From NCBI RefSeq assembly GCF_035942955.1, contig NZ_DASZCQ010000128.1, positions 1 to 64,000 of the forward strand: a stretch of DNA of 64,000 nt, read 5' to 3'. How positions within the stretch are numbered: position 1 is the stretch's first letter; every line of letters begins with the position of its first letter. Below the pieces are notes generated by a model. That model was not told the origin of the DNA, searched no databases, and saw only the letters and a list, made by a program, of their open reading frames with translations. This stretch comes from DASYTH01 sp035942955 (GTDB taxonomy: Bacteria > Actinomycetota > Actinomycetes > Mycobacteriales > Pseudonocardiaceae). A program made the translations under genes and the position numbers. Below, in pieces: positions 24,175-32,858 of this stretch.

Positions 24175-24188
24175 GCCCCCGCTGGGAG

Positions 24189-24407
24189 CTAGATGATCAG
24201 GTCCGGCAGCAGCCCCGGCCGCCGGCGCCGCTTCAGCCAGACCTTGCGGGAGCCGTCCGAGTAGAGCCGCACGGTGGACAGCTCCCATCCGGAGAACTCC
24301 GCATGGATCGACAGTTGGGTGGCCGCTGAGCGCCGCGACACCGCCGGCGGCAGCCGCAGCGGCCGGTACTCCCAGTCTCCGTCTATCACCCCGTCGGTAT
24401 CGCTCAT
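24189..24407 (-). CDS. DUF5703 family protein
   Basis: The 72-residue soluble protein has the family pattern WEYRPLRLPPAVSRRSAATQ, then SGWELSTVRLYSDGSRKVWL. It is widespread in actinobacteria and of unknown role. It overlaps the upstream lipoprotein gene by four bases (ATGA), so the two are co-translated. The neighbour suggests a link to the cell envelope. Confidence 0.8.
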   Translation of the reverse strand: MSDTDGVIDGDWEYRPLRLPPAVSRRSAATQLSIHAEFSGWELSTVRLYSDGSRKVWLKRRRRPGLLPDLII

Positions 24408-25411
24408 ATGGGAATCACCTGCATCCCTCCTCCGGTCGCGGACGCGACGAACACGCGCCCGCTGCCCGGATCCACGGTCACGGTGTTCGGCTGGCCGACG
24501 GTCGGGAACCGGTACCGCTCACGGGGTTCCTCGCCCGCCACGTGGTAGCCGACGACTTCGTTGGTGGCGGTCAGCGTGACCCACGCCAGGTCCCGGGCGG
24601 GGTCGTAGGCGATGCCGAACGGCGCCTCGCCGACCGGGTAGCGCTGCCTCATCAGCAGGGGGTCGAGGGAGAACGCCAGCAGCGCCCCGCCCCTGGTGTC
24701 GACCACCAGCACCCGGCCGAACCGGTCGGTGACCGCGTTGGTCGAGCCCTGCCCGGCGCGCAGCCCCTGCCGGACGGAGCCGGCCGGCACGTCCAGCTCG
24801 AACAGGGCGTTGCGCAGCCGGTCGAGCACCACGGCCGCGTCGCCGGTGGACAGCACCCGGTCGGCGCTGAACAGGCCACCCGTGATCACCCGCCGGCCAC
24901 CCGCGCCGTCCAGCACGGCGACCTCCCGCCGGTCCCGCACGGCCACCAGGGTGCGGTCCCGGAACTGGGCGGCGCTGGCCGGTGTCCCGTCCACGGAGGT
25001 CGTCGTGGCGGCGCCGGCCGGCAGCGCGACCCGCACCAGCGCCCGGTCGGCGGCGACGAGCAGCGGTCCGCCCTCGCCGGCCAGCCGCAGATCCTCGGCG
25101 ACGCCGGGGATCGGCACGGTCCGGGGCGCGGCGTCGAGCGTGTCTACGGAGAACAGCAACACGGCGGGCGGGCCGTCCACGGCCACCGCGAGCAGCCGGG
25201 TCGCCGGGTCGACCACCATGGCGGTCGGCCGGCCGGACAGCGGGAGCACCGTGCCGGCGGGCGCCACGGCGGGCCGCGGGGACACCGCGGGGGTGGCGGA
25301 CACCGGGGAGTCGGTGACCATCAGCTCGTCGTCGGGTTGCGCGTCGGTGGAACACCCGGCGACGAGCGCCGCTGAGCCCACCAGCAGGGTGGCAACCACG
25401 CGACGCAACAT
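24404..25411 (-). CDS. Beta-propeller-like lipoprotein
   Basis: The 335-residue protein has a lipoprotein signal (VGSAALVAGCS, lipobox cysteine at residue 20) and a Pro/Ala-rich linker. Repeated blades of about 40 residues follow, for example PTAMVVDPATRLLAVAVDGP and APFGIAYDPARDLAWVTLTA. The fold is probably a YVTN/SMP-30-like propeller anchored outside the membrane. No catalytic residues can be assigned. It is co-translated with the DUF5703 gene. Confidence 0.75.
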   Translation of the reverse strand: MLRRVVATLLVGSAALVAGCSTDAQPDDELMVTDSPVSATPAVSPRPAVAPAGTVLPLSGRPTAMVVDPATRLLAVAVDGPPAVLLFSVDTLDAAPRTVPIPGVAEDLRLAGEGGPLLVAADRALVRVALPAGAATTTSVDGTPASAAQFRDRTLVAVRDRREVAVLDGAGGRRVITGGLFSADRVLSTGDAAVVLDRLRNALFELDVPAGSVRQGLRAGQGSTNAVTDRFGRVLVVDTRGGALLAFSLDPLLMRQRYPVGEAPFGIAYDPARDLAWVTLTATNEVVGYHVAGEEPRERYRFPTVGQPNTVTVDPGSGRVFVASATGGGMQVIPI

Positions 25412-25524
25412 CGACCTCCCACCGGCCCGTTGACTGCGCGAAGCCCGCCCGACTTCACGTCGCTGTCATCGGAACGTTACGGCCAGCATCCCCTGTGTTT
25501 CACCACCCTGGCAAGTGAGCGCCA

Positions 25525-26232
25525 TCAGTCCAGCCGGCGGACCCGCCCGCTGCGCAGGTCGTAGGCGGACGGGACGATTTCCACCGCGCCGGCCTGCGCC
25601 GCCGACCCGATCGCGTTGGACCGCTCGGCCAGCTCGACGGCGACGCGTCGCGCCTGGTTGTGCACGCAGGCCAGCCAGAAGGCGGCCGGGTCGGGATCCG
25701 GCGGGGTGGACCGGACCGCGGCCTCGATGGCCCTGGCCATGGTGTTGACCGCGCCGGTGGTCGATCCGGCGCCGTGCACGAGGTCGATCGCGGCCCGCAC
25801 CGCGCCACAGCCGCTGTGGCCGAGCACGACGATCAGCGGAACGTGTAGGTGCTCCGCGGCGTACTCGATGCTGCCGACGACCGCGTCGTCGAGCACCTCG
25901 CCCGCGGTGCGCACCGTGAACAGGTCGCCGAGACCCTGGTCGAAGATCAGCTCCGGGGGAACCCGGGAGTCGGCGCAGTCGAGCACGCACGCGAACGGGT
26001 GCTGCCCGCCGGCCAGCGACTCGCGCCACGCCGGGTCCTGGTGCGGATGGTCCGGGGTGCCGGCGGCGAAGCGGGCGTTGCCGGACTCCAACCTGCGCCA
26101 CGCCTCCGCGGCGTCGGGTGGGTCGGGCGGCGCGGTCGGCCGTGACGCGGCGAGGCCGGCGCCGGCGACCAGGCCGGCCGCGGTCGCGGTGCCGGCGGCG
26201 AGCAGCAGCCGGCGGGAAAGGACGTGGCTCAT
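25525..26232 (-). CDS. Beta-class carbonic anhydrase with Tat-type signal
   Basis: This 235-residue enzyme interconverts CO2 and bicarbonate. The zinc ligands are visible in CADSRVP (Cys, Asp, Arg) and GHSGCGA (His, Cys). The N-terminus (SRRLLLAAGTATAAGLVAGA) carries a twin-arginine and a hydrophobic stretch, so the protein is probably exported folded with its zinc. ATG 26232 places that signal at the extreme N-terminus. Exported beta-class enzymes may supply bicarbonate or buffer the envelope. Confidence 0.85.
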   Translation of the reverse strand: MSHVLSRRLLLAAGTATAAGLVAGAGLAASRPTAPPDPPDAAEAWRRLESGNARFAAGTPDHPHQDPAWRESLAGGQHPFACVLDCADSRVPPELIFDQGLGDLFTVRTAGEVLDDAVVGSIEYAAEHLHVPLIVVLGHSGCGAVRAAIDLVHGAGSTTGAVNTMARAIEAAVRSTPPDPDPAAFWLACVHNQARRVAVELAERSNAIGSAAQAGAVEIVPSAYDLRSGRVRRLD

Positions 26233-26383
26233 GCACGCGATGGTCACGGGCGCGCGCGGAACCCAGCCAGGCGAGCGCCGCCGGTTCGCCCGAATGAGTG
26301 AAAACCCGTTGGCGCAGGTGGAGGCTTGTAACGAACTGGTATCACTGGTCGAATCCCTGGTGAGGATGCGGAGGAGGTCAACG

Positions 26384-26770
26384 GTGACCATCGATCCGAT
26401 GAACGCGCCCATCTTCGGCGACGTCGCCCGGGTGGATCCACCGCGGCCGGTCCGCATCGCCACCGCCCTCGTGCTGGCCCAGGTCGGGGTCGCCGCCGGC
26501 TACCGGCTCTACCTCGCCTTCGATGGCACCTTCTGGCTCTACCTGATCCCGTTCGCGCTGGCCGTCTGGTTCGCGCTGTCCGTGCGTTCCGGCCATAACT
26601 GGGCGCGGACCGCGTCGAGCGTGCTGTCCTGTCTCATGATCGCGATGACCGCTCTGATGGTCGATTACTCGCTGTTGGGAATGATTGCACTGGCCGTGTC
26701 GGCAGTGTTTCTGCTCACCTCGATCGGAATGATGTGGCGGACCGACGTGAGCGACTACTTTGGGGTATGA
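26384..26770 (+). CDS. Small four-span membrane protein, hypothetical
   Basis: The 128-residue protein has hydrophobic spans at about 22-37, 46-60, 72-87 and 92-108 (for example LVLAQVGVAAGYRLYLAF and LLGMIALAVSAVFLLTSIGM). GTG 26384 is chosen because GGAGGAGGT lies four to five bases upstream. I recognise no named family, but the layout is common in actinobacterial uncharacterised membrane proteins. It is transcribed alone. Confidence 0.65.
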   Translation: MTIDPMNAPIFGDVARVDPPRPVRIATALVLAQVGVAAGYRLYLAFDGTFWLYLIPFALAVWFALSVRSGHNWARTASSVLSCLMIAMTALMVDYSLLGMIALAVSAVFLLTSIGMMWRTDVSDYFGV

Positions 26771-26953
26771 CGCGATTCTTTTGCGTGCATTTAGCAGTTC
26801 AGAGAAATCTGTCCACTGACCTTGCGTGCCCAACCGTGAGCGGCCGGTCAGCACCGGTGTGAACTGCGCGAACCTGGACCCGGGGACTCTTTCAATGCAA
26901 GTTACGGCGACGTAGCCTGTCGCCTGACTTGAGGCCCTTCGAGGGGGAGGGCC

Positions 26954-27034
26954 ATGAGTATTCCGAGGAGTGTCCAGATTGAGCGCTACGGCTGCGCGGA
27001 GATTGACGGCTCGCTCACGCGAGCTCGTCAATAA
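26954..27034 (+). CDS. Possible 26-codon leader frame overlapping the lipoprotein start
   Basis: ATG 26954 follows a very strong ribosome site (GAGGGGGAGGG) and opens a 26-codon frame ending at 27034, out of frame with the lipoprotein gene whose GTG is at 26970. The peptide contains one Cys. A translated leader here could control ribosome access to the lipoprotein start, or the strong site may indicate a sequencing slip. Evidence is only the ribosome site and position. Confidence 0.3.
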   Translation: MSIPRSVQIERYGCAEIDGSLTRARQ

Positions 27035-28004
27035 CTCACCAGTTACGTTCAGCAGGCGAAGTGTTCTCACGGCTGCGGGAGCGATGCTGCTCGCCGGTTG
27101 CGCGTCGAACCAGGGTGGTGGCTCGGCCGCCACCGACGTGGAGCTGCCCGAGGTCCGCCTCGGCGTGCTCGGGGTGCCCGACGAGGCGCCACTGCACATC
27201 GCCGAGCGGGAAGGGATCTTCGAGAAGTACGGGCTGCGGCCGAGGATGGTCGAGTCGAAGCTCACCGGCGACAACCGGTTCGACCTGGAGCGGGGCAACG
27301 AGGACATCCACTTCGACAGCTGGGTGACGATCTTCCTCAACATGCGGGACGGCGCCGACTGGGTGCTGGTCGGCGAGGCGTTCCAGGCCAGCGCGAACAC
27401 GGCGGTCCTGGTGACCGCGCCCGGCTCGAAGCTGCGGACCGTGCGCGATCTGAAGGGCACCAGGATCGCGGTGAACAACACGGCCGGTCTCGGCGTGCTC
27501 CTGATCAACGCGCTGCTCGCCACGAACGGGCTGACCCCGGCCGACGTGCAGATCGTGGAGACGCCGTTCGACCAGATCGGTGCGGCCGTGCAGCGGGGCG
27601 ATGCGCAGTCCGGTTGGCTGATCGAGCCGTTCCTGACCGTGGCCGCGCTCCAGACCGGCGCCGTGCCGTTCGTCGACACGGCCACCGGCGCGACCCTGGA
27701 GCTGCCGCAGTCCGGGTACGTGTGCGCGCGCAGCTTCGCCCAGCGCAACCCGCGCACCGTGCGGGCGTTCCAGAACGCGCTGGTGGAGGCGCAGGTGCGG
27801 GCCCAGGACCGGACGGCCCTCGAGCGCGAGTTCACCGACTACCTGCGCAACGCCGGGGTGACCAGCACCGTGGCCTCCCTGATGAACGTGGGCACGTACC
27901 CCAGCTCGCTGCGCGCGGTCCGGCCGCAGCGGGTGGCCGACCTGATGGTGTCGCAGGGCATGCTGACCGAGCGGATCAACGTGTCGACGAGGATCTTGAC
28001 CTAG
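26970..28004 (+). CDS. ABC-type substrate-binding lipoprotein (SsuA/NMT1-like)
   Basis: The 344-residue protein has a signal with paired arginines (FSRRSVLTAAGAMLLAGC) and a lipobox Cys at residue 44. The two-lobed periplasmic-binding fold follows: VRLGVLGVPDEAPLHIAERE and the LKGTRIAVNNTAGLGVLLIN hinge region. Such proteins bind taurine, sulfonates, thiamine precursors or nitrate. No permease or ATPase gene is adjacent, so it is an orphan and the ligand is unknown. The GTG start has only GAGGA close by, and an overlapping leader frame has a better ribosome site. Confidence 0.75.
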   Translation: MSRLSATAARRLTARSRELVNNSPVTFSRRSVLTAAGAMLLAGCASNQGGGSAATDVELPEVRLGVLGVPDEAPLHIAEREGIFEKYGLRPRMVESKLTGDNRFDLERGNEDIHFDSWVTIFLNMRDGADWVLVGEAFQASANTAVLVTAPGSKLRTVRDLKGTRIAVNNTAGLGVLLINALLATNGLTPADVQIVETPFDQIGAAVQRGDAQSGWLIEPFLTVAALQTGAVPFVDTATGATLELPQSGYVCARSFAQRNPRTVRAFQNALVEAQVRAQDRTALEREFTDYLRNAGVTSTVASLMNVGTYPSSLRAVRPQRVADLMVSQGMLTERINVSTRILT

Positions 28005-28972
28005 TCGAGCGGCAGCTCCGGATAGCCGAGCTCGATGTTGCTGACGTCGTCGAGCGCGGCGCGGATGGCCGACGGCAGGGTGAGCTCCTCGGACAGCAGG
28101 GAGCCGAGCAGCTGGCCGGTGTCGCGGGCGCCGACGATCGGCGCGACCACGCCGGGCCGGTCGCGGACCCAGGCCAGGGCCACCGACAGCGGCGAGGTGG
28201 CCAGCCCGTCGGCGGCGGTGACCACGGCCTGGACGATCCGGGCGGCGCGATCGGTGCGATGGTGCTCGACGTACGGGGCGAGGTGCGGCGACGCCCCGCG
28301 CGAGTCGGCCGGGGTGCTGGTCCGGTACTTCCCGGTGAGCACGCCGCGGCCGAGCGGCGCCCAGGGCAGCAACCCGATGCCGTGGTAGGCGGCCGCCGGC
28401 GCGACCTCCCGCTCGATCCCACGCTCCAGCAAGGAGTACTCCACCTGGTTGCTCACGATCGGCGCGGTGTCCGAACGCGACAGTGTGGCCGCGGTGGCCA
28501 GCTGCCAGCCGGAGTAGTTGGACACCCCGACGTAGCGCGCCTTTCCGGCGCGCACCGCGAAGTCCACAGCGGACAGCGTCTCCTCCAGCGGCACCCGGTC
28601 GTCCCAGGCGTGCAGCTGCCACAGGTCGATGTGGTCCACGCCGAGGCGGCGCAGCGATCCGTCCAATGCGGACAGCAGAGCGCCGCGGGACGCGCCGCCG
28701 CCAAAGGGCCCGTCGTCGCGCCGGGCCACGGCCTTGGTCGCGAGCACGACGGCGTCGCGGGGCACCAGGTCGCCCAGAATGCCGCCGAGGATCCGCTCGG
28801 CCTCTCCGTCGCTGTACACGTCCGCGGTGTCGACCAGGGTGCCGCCGAGGTCCACAAAGGCCACCAGCTGGCTGGCGGCCTCGTCGGCGTCGGTGTCCTT
28901 GCCCCAGGTCATGGTGCCCAGCCCCAGCCTGGACACCCGCAGGCCGCTGCGACCGAGGTGTCGTTGCTCCAC
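28001..28972 (-). CDS. Aldo/keto reductase
   Basis: This 323-residue NADPH-dependent TIM-barrel oxidoreductase has the tetrad in place: Asp and Tyr in LVDTADVYSDG, Lys in ATKAVA and His in QLHAWDD. The NADPH-binding end is PIVGARDTGQL. GTG 28972 gives the usual family start EQRHLGRSGLRVSRLGLGTM, while ATG 29017 would add 15 residues. Its tail overlaps the stop of the convergent lipoprotein gene by four bases. The substrate is unknown. Confidence 0.8.
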   Translation of the reverse strand: MEQRHLGRSGLRVSRLGLGTMTWGKDTDADEAASQLVAFVDLGGTLVDTADVYSDGEAERILGGILGDLVPRDAVVLATKAVARRDDGPFGGGASRGALLSALDGSLRRLGVDHIDLWQLHAWDDRVPLEETLSAVDFAVRAGKARYVGVSNYSGWQLATAATLSRSDTAPIVSNQVEYSLLERGIEREVAPAAAYHGIGLLPWAPLGRGVLTGKYRTSTPADSRGASPHLAPYVEHHRTDRAARIVQAVVTAADGLATSPLSVALAWVRDRPGVVAPIVGARDTGQLLGSLLSEELTLPSAIRAALDDVSNIELGYPELPLD

Positions 28973-29077
28973 GGAAAGCGAGCCTAAACGCCGGTCCCGT
29001 ATCACGATGGCAGGCACACGTCAACGGCGTGGCACGACACAGTTGGCAGCAGGCCAACTAGGAGTAGGGTCGGGCGG

Positions 29078-30127
29078 GTGCGACTCGGACTGAACCTCGG
29101 CTACTGGGGCGCCGGGAACGACGCGGCCAATCTGGAGCTAGCCAAGGAGGCCGACCGGCTCGGCTACGCGGTGGCGTGGGCGGCCGAGGCGTACGGCTCG
29201 GACGTGCCGACGGTGCTGGCTTGGGTGGCCGCGCACACCCGGCGGATCGACGTCGGCAGCTCCATCCTGCAGATCCCGGCCAGGGCACCGACGATGGCGG
29301 CGATGACCGCGGCGACCCTGGACACGCTGTCCGGCGGGCGGTTCCGGCTCGGGCTCGGCGTGTCCGGCCCGCAGGTCTCCGAGGGTTGGTACGGCGTCAA
29401 GTTCGACAAGCCGCTCGGCCGCACCCGCGAGTACGTCGACATCGTCCGCACCGCGCTGCGCCGCGAGCGGGTCAGCTACGCGGGCCGGCATTTCACGCTG
29501 CCGCTGCCGGACGGGCCGGGCAAGCCGCTGAAGCTGACCGTGCACCCGGTGCGCGCGGAGATCCCGATCTATCTGGCCTCGATCGGGCCGAAGAACCTTC
29601 GGCTCACCGGCGAGATCGCCGACGGCTGGCTGGCCATCTTCTACTCGCCGGAGCACGGGCGCGAGTCGCTCGAGCTGATCAGGCAGGGCCGGGCGAAGGT
29701 CGGCAAGACGCTCGACGGCTTCGACGTGGTCCCGACCCTGCCGCTGGTCGTCGACGACGACTGGCGGGCCGCCGCCGACCTCGTGCGGCCGTACGCCGCG
29801 CTCTACGTCGGCGGGATGGGCAGCCGCGAGCAGAACTTCTACAACAACCTCGCCTGCCGGATGGGCTACGCCGCCGAGGCGGCCGAGATCCAGGATCTGT
29901 ACCTGGCCAAGGACTATCTCGGCGCCGCGGCCAAGGTCCCGGTCGGGTTCCTGGACTCGACGTCGCTGCTGGGACCCATGGAGCGGATCGCCGACCGGAT
30001 GCGGGCGCTGGCCGAAACGGGGGTCACGACCCTGACCGTCTCGGTCGCCCTGCAAGATGTGCAGCGCGGCACGGCGGCGTTGCGCGTGGCCGCGGAAGCT
30101 CTGGACAAGGCGGGGGTAGGCGACTGA
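29078..30127 (+). CDS. LLM-class F420-dependent oxidoreductase
   Basis: This 349-residue luciferase-like barrel protein starts MRLGLNLGYWG and carries LGVSGPQVSEGWYG and IYLASIGPKNLRLTGEIADG, typical of F420-using members in actinobacteria. It would transfer hydride between F420 and an unknown substrate. GTG 29078 is used. It lies 30 bases before uppP on the same strand and may be co-transcribed with it, a neighbourhood seen in related genomes. Confidence 0.8.
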   Translation: MRLGLNLGYWGAGNDAANLELAKEADRLGYAVAWAAEAYGSDVPTVLAWVAAHTRRIDVGSSILQIPARAPTMAAMTAATLDTLSGGRFRLGLGVSGPQVSEGWYGVKFDKPLGRTREYVDIVRTALRRERVSYAGRHFTLPLPDGPGKPLKLTVHPVRAEIPIYLASIGPKNLRLTGEIADGWLAIFYSPEHGRESLELIRQGRAKVGKTLDGFDVVPTLPLVVDDDWRAAADLVRPYAALYVGGMGSREQNFYNNLACRMGYAAEAAEIQDLYLAKDYLGAAAKVPVGFLDSTSLLGPMERIADRMRALAETGVTTLTVSVALQDVQRGTAALRVAAEALDKAGVGD

Positions 30128-30157
30128 CGCTCGCCACCCGGATGGCGAGGATCGTTC

Positions 30158-30997
30158 TTGAGTAGCACCATCAGCGTTCTCGACGCTGTCGTTCTCGGGG
30201 TCGTCGAGGGGTTGACCGAGTTCCTCCCGGTGTCCTCCACCGGCCACCTGAAGATCACCGAGGGCCTGCTGAAGATCCCCGTCGACGACCCGGCCGTCGT
30301 CGGGTTCACCGCGGTGATCCAGGTGGGCGCCATCGCCGCGGTGCTCGTCTACTTCCTCGGCGACATCAGGCGGATCCTCGGCGCCTGGTTCCGGGGGCTG
30401 GTGAACCCGGCGGCCCGCGGCGAGCACGACCACCGGTTCGCCTGGTGGGTGATCTTCGCGACCATCCCGATCGTGGTGGTGGGCATCGCCGCCCAGTCGT
30501 TGATCAAGGGCCCGCTTGCGTCGCTGTGGATCGTGGCGGGCTCGCTGGTCGTGGGCAGCGGCGTGATGTGGCTGGCCGAGCGCCGGGGAACGCAGAAGCG
30601 CGGCGAGAAGGAGGTCACGCTGGCCGACACGATGATCGTCGGCTCGTCGCAGATCCTCGCCCTGCTGTTCCCCGGCTTCTCCCGGTCCGGCGCCACGCTC
30701 TCGGCGTCGCTGCTGCTCGGCCTGGACCGGGTCTCGGCCACCCGGCTGTCGTTCTTCCTGTCCATCCCGGCGCTGACCGGCGCCGGCATCTACGAGCTCA
30801 AGGACGCCCTCGGCGCCGGCGTCGGCGCCGGCCCGCTGATCGTCGGCACCGTGGTGTCCTTCGTGGTCGCCTACGCCTCGGTCGCCTGGCTGCTGCGGTT
30901 CGTCGCCCGGCACAGCATCAACGGCTTCGGCCTGTACCGGGTCCTCGTCGGCCTCCTGCTGTTCGGCCTGCTGGCCGCCGGGACCCTCGAGCCGTAG
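30158..30997 (+). CDS. uppP: Undecaprenyl-diphosphate phosphatase
   Basis: This 279-residue integral membrane enzyme recycles the lipid carrier of cell-wall synthesis by removing a phosphate from undecaprenyl diphosphate. Both signature regions are present: EGLTEFLPVSSTGHLKI near the N-terminus and LFPGFSRSGATLSASLLLGL in the middle. At least seven hydrophobic spans are visible. The start is a TTG at 30158. High-level activity gives bacitracin resistance. Confidence 0.95.
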   Translation: MSSTISVLDAVVLGVVEGLTEFLPVSSTGHLKITEGLLKIPVDDPAVVGFTAVIQVGAIAAVLVYFLGDIRRILGAWFRGLVNPAARGEHDHRFAWWVIFATIPIVVVGIAAQSLIKGPLASLWIVAGSLVVGSGVMWLAERRGTQKRGEKEVTLADTMIVGSSQILALLFPGFSRSGATLSASLLLGLDRVSATRLSFFLSIPALTGAGIYELKDALGAGVGAGPLIVGTVVSFVVAYASVAWLLRFVARHSINGFGLYRVLVGLLLFGLLAAGTLEP

Positions 30998-31002
30998 TCG
31001 AC

Positions 31003-31413
31003 TCAGATGTCGGTGACCAGCTTGACGTTCTGCCCGGTAACCGCTGCCACGGACGCGAAATCCCGGTCGTCGCACAGGACCGTGAGGCGCTCGTGCTCCG
31101 CGGTCGCGGCGATGAGCAGGTCGACGGCACCGGCCGAGCGATGCTTGCCGGACTCGGTGAGCAACTGTTGTACTTCCGCCGCCCGTTCCCAGGCACGTTC
31201 AGCAATCGGCACCCAGCCGAACAGATCACGCAGCAGCCGCACCTTCTCCAACCGGTCCGCAAGGGATCGCGCGGAGTGCAGGAACTCCAACTCCACGACC
31301 GGGCAGGTTGCGATGACACCCGCGGCAAGGGCGTCCGACCATGCCTGCCGCAGCTCGTCCTGCAAGATCCGGAACAGGCCGGAGGTGTCGATCAGGTAAA
31401 GGGCCGGGATCAC
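31003..31413 (-). CDS. vapC: VapC-type PIN-domain toxin
   Basis: The 136-residue PIN ribonuclease has the acidic set Asp9 (LIDTSG), the Glu in PVVELEFLHS, the Asp in GAVDLLIAA and Asp in LCDDRDFA. It would cleave RNA, often tRNA or rRNA, when the antitoxin is lost. It overlaps the antitoxin gene by four bases (GTGA), the standard arrangement. It is convergent with uppP, six bases away. Confidence 0.9.
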   Translation of the reverse strand: MIPALYLIDTSGLFRILQDELRQAWSDALAAGVIATCPVVELEFLHSARSLADRLEKVRLLRDLFGWVPIAERAWERAAEVQQLLTESGKHRSAGAVDLLIAATAEHERLTVLCDDRDFASVAAVTGQNVKLVTDI

Positions 31414-31628
31414 CTGCGGTATGCCGCCTTGTTGGCCACGAACTCGTCGAAGTCACCGCGATCGGCCATCTCCCCGAGCCTGGCCAGCGCCCGCTGCCGC
31501 ACAAGCCGCTGACCCACCTCGCGGAGCGCGGCGTTCACGGTGTCCTTCTTCGTCTTGGTACCCAGGACCTCGGAGGCTGTCGCCAGGGCCTCCTGGTCGA
31601 TCTCGATCGGGGTCTTGATCGTGGCCAT
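31410..31628 (-). CDS. vapB: VapB-type antitoxin
   Basis: The 72-residue protein has a ribbon-helix-helix N-terminus (IEIDQEALATASEVLGTKTK) with helix KDTVNAALREVGQRLVRQRA, and a C-terminal tail (FDEFVANKAAYRR) that would block VapC. ATG 31628 has a good ribosome site (GGAGG). It should bind the palindromic operator just upstream at 31653-31703 and repress the pair. Confidence 0.9.
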   Translation of the reverse strand: MATIKTPIEIDQEALATASEVLGTKTKKDTVNAALREVGQRLVRQRALARLGEMADRGDFDEFVANKAAYRR

Positions 31629-31652
31629 GGCTCGACCTCCTTCGGTGAGACA

Positions 31653-31703
31653 CCATCGGGATATCATCGATATCTACGTCGGATATCCATGATATCCCGA
31701 TGG
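31653..31703. promoter_or_regulatory. VapB operator: 15-bp inverted repeat with GATATC units
   Basis: Arms 31653-31667 and 31689-31703 (CCATCGGGATATCAT and its complement) are perfect. Between them GATATC-like units continue, so the site offers several half-sites for ribbon-helix-helix dimers. It lies 25 bases upstream of vapB and directly behind the stop of the epoxide hydrolase gene. Confidence 0.8.
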
Positions 31704-31704
31704 G

Positions 31705-32796
31705 TCAACGGACCTTGGCGAAGAAGTCGCGGATGTCGGGGACCAGGAGGTCGGGGGCCTGGTGGGCGGCGTAGTGGCCGCCGCGGTCGTACTTCGCCCA
31801 GTGGATGAGGTTCTTGTGGTCGCGCTCGGCGAAGCGGCGGATGGAGGCGAAGTCGCCGGCGAAGCCCGCCACGCCGATGGGGACGGTGGTGGGCTCGGTG
31901 GGGTGGGTGGCCTTGGCGTCCTCGTAGTACAGGCGAATGGCGGACGCCGAGGTGCCGGTGAGCCAGTAGATCGCGACGTTGGTGAGGACGAAGTCGGGCG
32001 TGCAGTCCTCGCCCATCAGCTGAGCGTTCCAGCCGAGCAGTCCGGCGGGGGAGTCGGCGAGCGCGAACGCCAGCGTCTGCGGCTGCTGGGCGTGCAGTTG
32101 ACCGAACGCGCCCATGTTCTCGTGGAACCACTGCAGGTGCGCCAGCGCCGCCTGCTCCTCCTCGGTCAGGTCGGCGAGCTCGGCGGGATCACCGGACGGG
32201 AACGAGAAGATCTGCGTGACGTGCACGCCCACCACGTGCTCGGGATCGAGGCGGCCGACCTCGGGGGAGATGAACGAGCCGGCGTCGTTGCCGACCGCGC
32301 CGTACCGGGTGTAGCCGAGCCGGGCCATCAGCTCCTTCCAGGCGGCCGCCACCCGGTACCGGTTCCAACCGGTTTCCCTTGTGGGGCCGGAGAAGCCGAA
32401 GCCGGGGATGGACGGGATCACCAGGTGGAAGGTCTCCGAGAGCGGTTCGATCACATCGAGGTACTCGACGACCGAGCCCGGCCAGCCGTGCGTGAGGATC
32501 AGCGGCAGCGCGTCCGGGTCGGCCGAGCGGATGTGCAGGAAGTGGACATTCTGGCCGTCGATCTCGGTGGTGAACTGCGGGTAGGAGTTGAGCCTCGCCT
32601 CCATGGCGCGCCAGTCGTAGCCGTCCAGCCAGTAGTCGGTCAGCTTCTTCACATACTCGACGGGCACGCCGTAGGCTCGGCCGACGCCGGGCAGCTCGTC
32701 GGGCCATCGGGTGCGGGACAGCCGGTGGCGCAGCTCGTCCAGATCGGACTGGGGAACGTCGATGCGGAACGGTCGGATCTCGGTGTCGTCAGCCAT
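31705..32796 (-). CDS. Epoxide hydrolase (EHN domain, alpha/beta fold), first copy
   Basis: The 363-residue protein has the N-terminal EHN region (IRPFRIDVPQSDLDELRHRL) and the alpha/beta-hydrolase core. The HGWPGS oxyanion motif is present (LILTHGWPGSVVEYLDV), with the nucleophile Asp in GNDAGS and the late His in RGGHYAAHQ. It would open epoxides to diols. It is divergent from a WYL regulator 62 bases away. A close paralogue with the same divergent regulator lies at 59772-60932. Confidence 0.85.
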   Translation of the reverse strand: MADDTEIRPFRIDVPQSDLDELRHRLSRTRWPDELPGVGRAYGVPVEYVKKLTDYWLDGYDWRAMEARLNSYPQFTTEIDGQNVHFLHIRSADPDALPLILTHGWPGSVVEYLDVIEPLSETFHLVIPSIPGFGFSGPTRETGWNRYRVAAAWKELMARLGYTRYGAVGNDAGSFISPEVGRLDPEHVVGVHVTQIFSFPSGDPAELADLTEEEQAALAHLQWFHENMGAFGQLHAQQPQTLAFALADSPAGLLGWNAQLMGEDCTPDFVLTNVAIYWLTGTSASAIRLYYEDAKATHPTEPTTVPIGVAGFAGDFASIRRFAERDHKNLIHWAKYDRGGHYAAHQAPDLLVPDIRDFFAKVR

Positions 32797-32858
32797 GCGG
32801 GTAGCGTAGGAGACAATTAGGCAAGGTTCATTCCTACTTGGTCTGCAGGCTAGGGCAC
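32797..32858. promoter_or_regulatory. Divergent promoter/operator between epoxide hydrolase and WYL genes
   Basis: The 62-base gap contains the inverted repeat GTAGGA...TCCTAC (about 32807-32838), a plausible site for the adjacent WYL regulator. The gap is short enough for one bound regulator to control both promoters. Confidence 0.4.

Noticed and set aside
27036..29057. Very long minus-strand frame (over 670 codons) across the lipoprotein, reductase and spacer
   Set aside because: It crosses real genes on both strands and is a high-GC artefact.
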